Shown here piece by piece: positions 1 to 5,720 of a stretch of 5,720 nucleotides of DNA (positions are counted from its first letter, which is position 1; the number at the start of each line of letters is the position of its first letter). A program made the translations under genes and the position numbers. The stretch lies in contig JBOHHF010000353.1 of the NCBI GenBank assembly GCA_050700495.1, forward strand, positions 1 to 5,720, in the 5' to 3' direction. Below the pieces are notes generated by a model that searched no databases, was not told the origin of the DNA, and saw only the letters and a program-made list of their open reading frames with translations. This DNA comes from GCA-003244245 sp050700495 (GTDB lineage: Bacteria; Actinomycetota; Actinomycetes; Mycobacteriales; Pseudonocardiaceae).

Positions 1-2
1 AG

Positions 3-227
3 CTGGCCGCTGCCCGGGACTGTTTCGATCACCTCGGCGCCCGGCTGGACGCTGAGGCGGCAGCCGCGCAGTTGGCGGCCTCCACCGGCTCTGAAGTGTC
101 GTCAAGCTTGCGATTAAACCTTGGCTCTGCCTGGCCTTTGATGTTTCGTGATCAACTCGGTGACTGTGGCGGACACCTAGCCCAGAACGTCGCAAGTGCC
201 GTTGGCCTGCAGCTTAGAGGAAGATGA
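3..227 (+). CDS. C-terminal end of a possible TPR-type regulator (partial)
   Basis: This frame is open from the left edge and stops with TGA at 225-227, giving about 74 codons. The first 28 or so residues, including ARDCFDHLGARLDAEAAAAQ, resemble the last TPR-like helices of large actinomycete LuxR/AfsR-type ATPase regulators, which often end in a phrase like F-x-x-LGA-x-x-x-A-x-x-A-x-x-x-L. That match is from memory of the family. After about base 100 the codon third positions lose their GC bias and rare codons such as TTA (114-116) appear, and no LuxR HTH follows. The true end of the protein may therefore have been nearer base 90, with the rest read-through of decayed sequence. The start and main domains are outside the window. 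Its downstream neighbour is convergent. Confidence 0.4.
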   Translation: MAAARDCFDHLGARLDAEAAAAQLAASTGSEVSSSLRLNLGSAWPLMFRDQLGDCGGHLAQNVASAVGLQLRGR

Positions 228-409
228 TGCGTGACGGGCAAGCCGCCGCCGGCATCGTGCCCGTCTCAGCGGCACAGACGACCAAGGCCGAGCGCCACGA
301 GAGGGCTCTAGCCATCGAACGCCGCAGCGGTCGAACAAGCACTCAAGGCCACCCACACCTTCGACGTCCTCGCTGGTTGGGTGGTCCACGTTCGGATCGA
401 TGGTCCCGG
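228..409. other. Stretch without a firm gene; weak frame-broken coding signal
   Basis: I see no gene here that I can name. On the plus strand an ATG at 224-226 overlaps the preceding TGA and has GAGGAAG just upstream. It opens a 90-codon frame that becomes Arg/Ser-rich and runs into the end of the convergent regulator. From about 312 a second plus frame reads more like protein (ALKATHTFDVLAGWVVHVRI and onward) but has no start codon. A small coding remnant with a frameshift between about 300 and 330 is possible. I do not recognise the family, and no terminator hairpin was found between the convergent genes. Confidence 0.25.
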
Positions 410-930
410 TCATCTGATCAATCCGCTATCCTCCACGAAGCCCCGCGCTCGCTCCACGAAGTCGTGTACCGCCGGAATCTTGGCGTGCGGTCTTAGCTGG
501 CAGTAGAGGTCACGGAGACAGCTCGTCCCGCGCGCCGAGTCCAGGCTCTCGGCCAAGTCGATCGACTGCATGCCCAGCCCGGCTGCGGCGTCGAGGTCGC
601 GCTGCTTGCCCGGCCGGGCTAGGGCGTCGGCGAGGTGGGTCACGGCAATCTGCCGGTCACGGATGAATGACCCGGGCAACTGGGCGATGCCCTCACGGAG
701 CATGGCGACCGCCTGGTCAGGCTGACCGAGTCGTAGAAGACACTCGCCAGCATCGACGGTGATCGCTGCCCGATCCATCCAATACAGCCAGGGTGGGTTG
801 TCGTCTGGCGTGAACTGCTCGATTTGGGTGCGCGCCTCGGAGATCGCGGCGGTGCACCCCGCGGTGTCGTGAAGCGTTCCCAAGGCCTCAGCATGCCGGA
901 TGTGCAGCTCGGCGAGCAGGGCTGGTGTTT

Positions 931-942
931 GCCCGCCCCCGC
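931..942 (-). other. Frameshift 3 in the regulator (1-base insertion equivalent) at a G run
   Basis: The middle frame reads IETAVAGTRG, and one extra base then restores GQTPALLAELHIRHAEALG. On the minus strand the site is GCGGGGGCGGG, a homopolymer-rich tract. That is a hot spot for slippage and also for sequencing error. Without the shift the frame ends at 888. Confidence 0.85.
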
Positions 943-1127
943 GTACCGGCCACCGCAGTCTCGATGAGCGTCACGGCTTCTGCGGGTTGTCCCCGGCTGG
1001 TCGTCTGGTGGGCTTGAGAAGCAAGGATGTGGGCGCCCAGTGACCGGTCATCGGCGCTGTGGGCAGCGCGCAAGGCAGCGATGTTGTAGCGCTGCGCCAG
1101 CCCGTAGTCCCCGGTGTCCCGAGCTGA

Positions 1128-1133
1128 CCAGCC
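1128..1133 (-). other. Frameshift 2 in the regulator (1-base deletion equivalent)
   Basis: The linker/TPR frame reads LAELGSCAA up to GCT at 1130-1132. The next frame reads WSARDTGDYGLAQRYNIAAL from TGG at 1128-1130, sharing base 1130. The junction GGCTGG could also be a contracted CTGG tandem copy (loss of 4 bases). The old frame runs on only to a stop at 971. Confidence 0.85.
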
Positions 1134-1554
1134 GCACAGCTGCCCAGCTCGGCGAGTACGACGTGCAGTGCCAGGCCGATGTGCTCGTTGTAGGAGGCTC
1201 GGTCGAGTAGCGCGGTGACCCAGGCGAAGGTTTGCTGGGCCATCGCGAGCACGCCCCCGCCACCGGCCACGTCATCCATCCGGCGCAGCTCGGCGACCAT
1301 GCCGCTGAGCCGGTCGACCAGCTCGCCGGATACCCGGCGCCCGGCCAATCCGGACATCAGCGGCTCGGGCTCGTGCACCAGCCACTGATGCGCGGGAGCG
1401 GTCAAGGCCGGGCCGGTCAGGGCCAAGAACACTCGCCGTTTCACCCGGTCATCACCACCGCTTAGCACGACTGCCACCTTGGCGGTACCTCGGTGGTTCC
1501 AGGGGGTGCTGAGCACTGGGTCGCGCTCGGGATCGTCGCTGGTGTCCGGGGCAG

Positions 1555-1600
1555 GCGATGCACCGATGATGGCGGTTCCACGGTTGCAAGCTGACTCTCG
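1555..1600 (-). other. Frameshift 1 in the regulator (1-base deletion equivalent)
   Basis: The HTH frame reads sensibly through WFKLPDDESQLATVEPP (to about 1570) and then degenerates, stopping at 1462. The family-like sequence resumes one frame over as GASPAPDTSDDPERD and continues into VKRRVFLAL. The exact base cannot be fixed because the linker is poorly conserved. Confidence 0.75.
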
Positions 1601-1976
1601 TCGTCGGGGAGCTTGAACCACAGCAGCTCTGCCGGAATCCGTAGTACCCGTGCCCAGTACACCAGGGTGTCCAGGTTGCGGATCGGTGCGCCGCCCTCGA
1701 TCCGGCTGACTTGGGGCTGCTTCAGGCCTAGCCACTGGCCGAGCAGGGTTTGGGAGATGCCGTCGGGACCGTAGACGGTGTGGTGGTAGGGGTGCGTGCG
1801 GTAGGCGCGGGATACCCGGCCGATGTGCTGGGCGGTGAAGGCGTCTCGGAATTGCTCGGTCCGCCAGAACTCCGGCGGCACCTGGGGCGGGGCGATGAGC
1901 TTGTCCCGCGAGATGCGCTGGCAGCGGGCGCACTGGCGCCCTGGGTTGTCGGTGGCTAAATGTGTGCGCAGCGGCA

Positions 1977-1982
1977 GTAACG
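1977..1982 (-). other. Probable fourth frameshift next to the regulator start
   Basis: The frame carrying QCARC and the HTH is open upstream to TAA at 2074-2076 but has no ATG, GTG or TTG before 1881, which lies inside the conserved part. A GTG at 2004-2006 with a good ribosome-binding site lies in another frame. One missing base near 1980 would join it to LLPLRTHLATDNPG. This is inference; an unusual CTG start at 1975-1977 is the alternative. Confidence 0.45.
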
Positions 1983-2010
1983 GTGCCGTGCTGGTCGCGA
2001 TCCCACAATG

Positions 2011-2018
2011 CCCCCTTC
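2011..2018 (-). promoter_or_regulatory. Candidate ribosome-binding site of the regulator
   Basis: On the minus strand GAAGGGGG lies four bases before GTG at 2004-2006. It is the best purine-rich site ahead of the conserved N-terminus of the regulator, and it favours that GTG as the ancestral start over the internal GTG at 1879-1881. Confidence 0.4.
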
Positions 2019-2276
2019 GATCCCACCGATTCCGAACGAGTCTAACGAGCCGCTGCCGTCCATGATCCGGGCGTTATCGAGGGTGAGGTTTGCTGCGGTT
2101 ATGAGTTGGGTGAATACGTCTATCCACTTTCCGGCATACCAGATGACCGATATACGTGTTTGGTGATCTCCAAGGCGCCAGGTAGGGAAGCGCGACTCAC
2201 GGCTGCGATGGTGCTTCCGTGACGACAATCTGTGGGTTGCATCCGCGCCCTGGTCGCTGCCGGACGTCAACCGCAG
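2019..2276. other. Intergenic region between the STAND gene and the regulator
   Basis: No convincing gene is present. The part around 2090-2170 is clearly less GC-rich than its surroundings and is the likeliest place for a minus-strand promoter for the regulator. I could not pair a good -35 box with a -10 box: TTGGAG (2165-2170) is only 13 bases from TATATC. A minus-strand frame from 2270 to 1956 exists but lacks protein-like composition. No strong terminator hairpin with a U-tract follows the STAND stop codon. Confidence 0.4.
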
Positions 2277-5200
2277 TCAGACAGGGCAACTGTCCTGGTA
2301 GGGCAGGTCTGGGAGGTAGCGCTTCCATTCATCGCGATTGAGCCCGCCACCAGCGATGGAGCAGGCGCGCTCCACCGCACGGTCTCGGACCTGGTTGAGG
2401 TCAGTGAGGTCCCACAGGATCACTGTGCGGTCATTGCTGGCGGTGGCCAGGGTGTGCCCGTCGGGAGAGAAAGCCACCGAGGTCACCGCTTCAGCGTGGG
2501 CGGTGAGGGGCGGGCCGAGTTGGTAGGGTTCGGCCGGGTCGGTGAGGTCCCACAGGATCACCGTGCGGTCGATGCTGGCGGTGGCCAGGGTGCGTCCGTC
2601 CGGGGAGAACGCCACCGAGTGCACTGAGCCAGTGTGGGCGGTGAGGGGCTGGTCGAACTGTTGGGGCCGGGTCGGGTCGGTGAGGTCCCACAGGATCGCC
2701 GTGCGGTCGTCGCTGGCGGTGGCCAGGGTGTGCCCGTCGGGAGCGAGAGCCACCGAGCGCACCGTGCCGGTGTGGGCGGTGAGGGGCGGGCCGAGTGGGC
2801 GTGGCGCGGCAGGCTCGGTGAGATCCCACAAGATCACCTTATGGTCTTCGCCAGCGGTGGCCAGAGTGCGCCCATCCGGAGCAAAAGCCATCGAGAACAC
2901 AGCTCCAGTGTGGGCGGTGAGGCGTTGGCCGAGTTGACGGGGCGCGGCCGGGTCGGTGAGATCCCACAAGATCACCGTGCCATAGGCGCCGGCGGTGGCC
3001 AGGGTGTGTCCGTTGTGGGAGAACACCACTGAGAACACCCAGCTGCCATGGCCGGCGAGGGGCTGGCCAAGTTTGTGGGGCGCGGCCCGGTCGGTGATGT
3101 CCCACAAGATCGTCGTGCCCAAAAGATCGGTGGTGGCCAGAGTGCGCCCGTCGGGGGCAAAGTCCGATGACGTCACCTCGAAGGTGCGGATGGTGAGGGG
3201 TTGACCGAGTTGGCGAGGTTCGGTCGGGTTGGTGAGATCCCACAAGATTGCGGTGTGGTCGCTGCTGGCGGTGGCCAGGGTGTGCCCGTCGGGGGCAAAG
3301 GCCACCGAGTGCACTGAGCCAGTGTGGGCGGTGAGGGGCTGGTCGAGCTGTTGGGGTCGGGCCGGGTCGGTGAGGTCCCACAGGATCGCCGTGCCATTGC
3401 TATTGGTGGTGACCAGGGTGTGCCCGTCGGGGGCAAAGGCCACTGACAACACCAAGCCGGTGTGGGCGGTGAGGTGTTGGTGGGGTGCGGCTGGGTCGGT
3501 GAGGTCCCACAGGATCGCCGTGCCATCGGCACTAGTGGTGGTCAGGGTGTGCCCGTCGGGGGAGAACGCCACCGAGAACACCCAGCTGCTGTGGGCGGTG
3601 AGGGGTTGGCCGAGTGGGCGGGGTGTGGCCGGGTTGGTGAGATCCCACAGGATCGCCGTGCTATCCCTGCTGGCGGTGGCCAGAGTTCGCCCGTCGGGGG
3701 AGAACGCCACCGAGCCCACCAAGTCGGTGTGGCCGGTGAGGGGTTGGCCGAGTGGGCGGGGTGCGGCCGGGTCGGTGAGATCCCACAGGATCACCGTCTT
3801 GTCGTTGCTGGCGGTGGCCAGGGTCCGCCCGTCGGGGGCAAAGGCCAGCGAGTTCACCGAGTCGGTGTGGGCGGTGAGGGGCCGGCCGGGCCGGGCCGGG
3901 TCGGTGAGATCCCACACGATCACCGTCTTGTCGTTGCTGGCGGTGGCCAAGGTCCGCCCGTCGGGGGAGAACGCCACCGAGCGCACCAAGTCGGTGTGGG
4001 CGGTGAGGGGTTGGCCGAGTGGGCGGGGTGTGGCTGGGTCGGTGAGGTCCCACAGGATCACCGTCTTGTCGTTGGTGGCGGTGGCCAAGGTCCGCCCGTC
4101 GGGGGAGAACGCCACCGAGTTCACCAAGTCGGTGTGGGCGATGAGTGCGCCTGCGTATCGGGTACGGGAAAGGAGGGCGAGCAGGCCGCCACGGGTTTCC
4201 GCACTGGGATGGATCCTCTCCGCGGCCACGCCGAGCCGCAGGGCAGTACGCGGATCGGACCCCAGGAGCGTGCCTGCTTGGGCGACGAGTTGGCGAGCAG
4301 TGGCGACCCGTTGCCGCTCCTGCGCCCTGTTTTGCCGGTCCACTGCGAGACCCGTTGCGACCAAGGCGAGGATGAGCAGCACCGACAGCACGCCGACACC
4401 CCGTCTACGGCGGAACCGGTCGCGGCGGATGCTGGTATGCAGGAACTCGCGGGCGGTCGGGCTGAGCGCGACCTGATCGGTGACCAGTACCCGGGGTCGT
4501 CGAGGCAACCAGCGTGCCGGGCCTCGTTGTCCCGGTGGGGGTGCGCTGTCCGCGCTGATCCGGGCGCCGATATCGGCGACAGCGCCAGCGAGCTGGCCGC
4601 CACCCCACAACCGCTCGCGCGCACGGCCGTCGCCGTCCCATTCGGCGGCAGCGTGCTCGACCGCCCGCCGAGCGCGCAGGGCCGACACGTTCTCCGCGAT
4701 CGCTTCGGCCAGCGGGGGCCAGGCGGACAGGAATGCTTCGTGGGCAACGCCGATCACGGCGGTGCCGTTGTCGGCGTCGGTGGTCAGCAGCCGGTGCGCG
4801 ACGAAAGCGTTCAGCTCGGTGACCACGTGATCGGGTAGCTCGGCACGGTGGACTCGCCAGCGGGTGGGGCGGCCCTGCTCATCGACGGTGACCAGTCGTA
4901 GCAACCCGGCGATCACCTGCTCGCGGCTCCGTCCGCCCGCAGTGCCGACGTCGGTCAGTGCCGCGTCGGCCTGGCAGGTCAGGGCACCCTGTACCCCGCC
5001 GAGCTGGTCGTAGCGTGCGCTGGACAGTCGCCCGCCGCGGCTGACGCCCTCAGCGAGCTGGGCCAGGGTGAACGCCAGCAGCGGCAGGGCTTCCCCGCTG
5101 TCGGTGTCGTCGACCAACCGGTCCACCAGTCCGTCGTCCACGTCGATCCCGGCCAGTTGGGCCGGCCTTTCGATGACGGCGCGTAGTGCCTCGCGGCGCA

Positions 5201-5720
5201 GCGGACGCAGGGTGTAGGTCCGGGTCGGCAGGGCGGCTAGCTCGGGATCGATCAGCAGTTGGTCGAGGAACTCTGGGCGCAGGGTGGCCACCACGCGCAC
5301 CGGGCCGGTCAGCGCTGGGCGCAGTAGCTCGGTGAACCGGGCTCGCTCGGTGGGGGTGGTCTGGGTGAGCAGTTCCTCGAACTGGTCCACCACGATCAGC
5401 AGGTGCCGTTGCGGACCGGCGGGGGCGGCCAGCAGCAGCTCGTCAGCCAGGCCGGTCAGGCCCCGCTGGCCGAGCTGATGGTGAACGTGTTCGAGCGTCC
5501 AGTCCAGCGCGCTGCGCCGCGCCGCGTTGGCCAGTTCCCGGGCCAGCGCCGCCACCGGGTCGGCACCCGGCAGGATCGGCGGCAGGATTCGCCAACCCGG
5601 CTGGTCTGCGATCACTGGCAGCAGCCCGGCGCGGACCAGTGAGGACTTGCCGCACCCGGAGGGACCCACCACCAGCAGCGCCGCACCCTCGGCGCGTTCG
5701 GCGGGGGATCGCAGCAGCTC
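2277..5720 (-). CDS. STAND NTPase - membrane segment - 13x WD40 protein (5' partial)
   Basis: This is a signal-transduction NTPase whose WD40 array is expected to sense a ligand and trigger ATP-dependent switching; the ligand and output are unknown. At least 1147 codons are open to the right edge, so the start and any N-terminal effector lie beyond it. Counting from the GTG at 5670-5672: Walker A GPSGCGKSS (residues 3-11); Walker B LLIVVDQFEE (91-100); a sensor-like VVATLRPEF (127-135); LPLLAFTLAQL (196-206); and a winged-helix-like region to about 400. The basic stretch RRDRFRRRR (416-424) precedes one hydrophobic segment (425-444). A helical linker (450-505), 13 WD40 repeats (510-1091) and a C-terminal tail (1092-1131) follow. 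The family is the actinomycete nSTAND1-WD40 type, recognised from motifs. The frame has no interruptions, unlike its downstream neighbour. The domain calls are firm; a role in conflict or defence is inference only. Confidence 0.93.
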   Translation of the reverse strand, partial: ELLRSPAERAEGAALLVVGPSGCGKSSLVRAGLLPVIADQPGWRILPPILPGADPVAALARELANAARRSALDWTLEHVHHQLGQRGLTGLADELLLAAPAGPQRHLLIVVDQFEELLTQTTPTERARFTELLRPALTGPVRVVATLRPEFLDQLLIDPELAALPTRTYTLRPLRREALRAVIERPAQLAGIDVDDGLVDRLVDDTDSGEALPLLAFTLAQLAEGVSRGGRLSSARYDQLGGVQGALTCQADAALTDVGTAGGRSREQVIAGLLRLVTVDEQGRPTRWRVHRAELPDHVVTELNAFVAHRLLTTDADNGTAVIGVAHEAFLSAWPPLAEAIAENVSALRARRAVEHAAAEWDGDGRARERLWGGGQLAGAVADIGARISADSAPPPGQRGPARWLPRRPRVLVTDQVALSPTAREFLHTSIRRDRFRRRRGVGVLSVLLILALVATGLAVDRQNRAQERQRVATARQLVAQAGTLLGSDPRTALRLGVAAERIHPSAETRGGLLALLSRTRYAGALIAHTDLVNSVAFSPDGRTLATATNDKTVILWDLTDPATPRPLGQPLTAHTDLVRSVAFSPDGRTLATASNDKTVIVWDLTDPARPGRPLTAHTDSVNSLAFAPDGRTLATASNDKTVILWDLTDPAAPRPLGQPLTGHTDLVGSVAFSPDGRTLATASRDSTAILWDLTNPATPRPLGQPLTAHSSWVFSVAFSPDGHTLTTTSADGTAILWDLTDPAAPHQHLTAHTGLVLSVAFAPDGHTLVTTNSNGTAILWDLTDPARPQQLDQPLTAHTGSVHSVAFAPDGHTLATASSDHTAILWDLTNPTEPRQLGQPLTIRTFEVTSSDFAPDGRTLATTDLLGTTILWDITDRAAPHKLGQPLAGHGSWVFSVVFSHNGHTLATAGAYGTVILWDLTDPAAPRQLGQRLTAHTGAVFSMAFAPDGRTLATAGEDHKVILWDLTEPAAPRPLGPPLTAHTGTVRSVALAPDGHTLATASDDRTAILWDLTDPTRPQQFDQPLTAHTGSVHSVAFSPDGRTLATASIDRTVILWDLTDPAEPYQLGPPLTAHAEAVTSVAFSPDGHTLATASNDRTVILWDLTDLNQVRDRAVERACSIAGGGLNRDEWKRYLPDLPYQDSCPV
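2611..2700 (-). repeat. Near-identical DNA block, copy A (pairs with 3301-3390)
   Basis: This block spans the junction of WD40 repeats 11 and 12 and matches bases 3301-3390 (junction of repeats 6 and 7) at 87 of 90 positions. The offset is 690 bases, exactly five 138-base repeats. Similarity drops outside it, as expected for a conversion tract or a shared block duplication. Confidence 0.8.
3301..3390 (-). repeat. Near-identical DNA block, copy B (pairs with 2611-2700)
   Basis: This is the second copy of the block, at the junction of repeats 6 and 7. The three differing positions are near 3346, 3357 and 3362. Both copies encode PQQ(L/F)DQPLTAHTGSVHSVAF. Confidence 0.8.
4341..4400 (-). other. 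Predicted transmembrane segment in the STAND protein
   Basis: Twenty uncharged residues (GVGVLSVLLILALVATGLAV) follow directly after RRDRFRRRR. By the positive-inside rule the NTPase would be cytoplasmic and the WD40 array outside. Such a segment between the NTPase and WD40 parts is familiar in actinomycete relatives; whether it inserts in the membrane is not shown by the sequence. Confidence 0.7.

Larger units (their letters stand above)
410..2006 (-). pseudogene. Xre-family HTH regulator with TPR-like C-terminal half, frameshifted
   Basis: The intact protein would have been about 520-530 residues, a cytoplasmic DNA-binding regulator. In order it shows: a Cys motif QCARC (1920-1935); the phrase QRISRDKLIAPPQVPPEFW (to about 1864); an HTH of Xre type around 1666-1761 (GISQTLLGQWLGLKQPQVSR, then IEGG and DTLVYWARVLRIPAELLWF); a linker with VKRRVFLAL (about 1420-1445); then helical TPR-like repeats (QRYNIAALRAAH, AILASQAHQ-like, QPAEAVTLIETA, AGECLLRLGQPDQAVAMLREG) ending at TGA 410-412. 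These pieces lie in different frames: codon starts congruent to 0 (mod 3) for the HTH, 1 for the linker, 2 for the middle TPR part, and 1 again for the C-terminus. The shifts are consistent with -1, -1 and +1 base changes, plus a likely further -1 beside the start. The gene lies 270 bases downstream of the STAND gene on the same strand. Sequencing error is the main alternative. Confidence 0.78.
2400..4145 (-). repeat. Array of 13 tandem WD40 repeats (in-gene repeats of 138 or 129 bases)
   Basis: Each repeat encodes 46 residues, or 43 in repeats 2 and 5, and follows L-T-A-H-T-x-x-V-x-S-V-A-F-x-P-D-G-x-T-L-A-T then ILWDLTDP and a Pro-rich link. Starts on the minus strand are 4145, 4007, 3878, 3740, 3602, 3473, 3335, 3197, 3059, 2921, 2783, 2645 and 2507. 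The W-D pair is kept in all 13. Repeats 1-4 are the most alike; repeats 8 and 9 are the most diverged, and repeat 8 has lost the H of the TAH motif. Thirteen blades is one short of two seven-bladed propellers, so 7+6 or a hidden degenerate blade is likely. Confidence 0.95.

Noticed and set aside
177..413. Minus-strand frame whose ATG overlaps the regulator stop (ATGA at 410-413)
   Set aside because: The overlap looks like translational coupling, but the product turns into Arg/Ser-rich sequence after about 40 residues, has no recognisable motif, and conflicts with a more protein-like plus frame there.
1600..2026. Upstream part of the 351-codon minus frame (971-2026)
   Set aside because: Above about 1600 the product is a His/Arg/Pro-rich shadow of the HTH frame; only the part from about 1570 to 1130 belongs to the regulator.
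2186..2218. Inverted repeat GGAAGC / GCTTCC, possible terminator after the STAND gene
   Set aside because: The stem is only six base pairs with a 21-base loop and no U-tract, and is expected by chance in a sequence of this size.
1956..2270. Minus-strand 104-codon frame in the intergenic region
   Set aside because: It has no ribosome-binding site at its start, no motif and intergenic-like composition. Its end overlaps the conserved N-terminus of the regulator in another frame.
2400..4145. Regular 138-base repeats as a CRISPR or non-coding satellite
   Set aside because: The units are far too long, have no unique spacers, and translate in frame as WD40 blades.
3229..4838. Two long plus-strand frames (415 and 458 codons) opposite the WD40 array and its upstream linker
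   Set aside because: They are mirror images of the repeated WD40 codons. Their products are simple repeats of V-R-S-H-R-I or G-G-E-G type with no domain, and the minus-strand protein fully explains the sequence.

Overview
The window is GC-rich, with the codon use and protein families of a high-GC actinomycete. Pseudonocardiales or Streptomyces relatives are the nearest fit in style; the genus is not certain. Almost all recognisable coding sequence lies on the minus strand, so the story reads from right to left.

Right and centre (2277-5720, minus): a large intact reading frame, open at the right edge. It encodes a STAND-class P-loop NTPase (novel STAND type 1 style), then one predicted membrane segment, then an array of 13 very similar WD40 repeats, then a short Cys-flanked tail. 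The N-terminal part, where such proteins usually carry a protease, caspase-like, TIR or DNA-binding effector, is outside the window. The protein is therefore a sensor/switch whose output cannot be read here. The WD40 repeats are near-copies that differ mainly at a few fixed positions, and one DNA block of about 90 bases recurs exactly five repeats away. This suggests intragenic recombination on a ligand-binding surface.

Middle gap (2007-2276): about 270 bases with no convincing gene, less GC-rich in its centre, probably holding the promoter of the next gene.

Left-centre (410-2006, minus): an Xre/HTH regulator with a TPR-like C-terminal half, of a type common in actinomycetes. It can be followed over its whole length only by changing frame. 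Three frame changes are clear (near 1555-1600, 1128-1133 and 931-942), and a fourth next to the start (about 1977-1982) is likely. Each is explained by a single-base indel. It is annotated as a pseudogene, although sequencing error cannot be excluded from one sequence.

Left edge (1-409): the tail of a plus-strand frame resembling the end of a TPR-rich regulator, followed by about 180 bases with only weak, frame-broken coding signal. This edge looks eroded, like the neighbouring regulator.

The STAND gene and the regulator share a strand but are 270 bases apart, and nothing shows a shared operon. I see no CRISPR, tRNA, rRNA, insertion sequence or integrase. The window does not show a clearly new system. 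Its best leads are the possibly membrane-spanning WD40 sensor with diversifying repeats and the unread N-terminus beyond base 5720.
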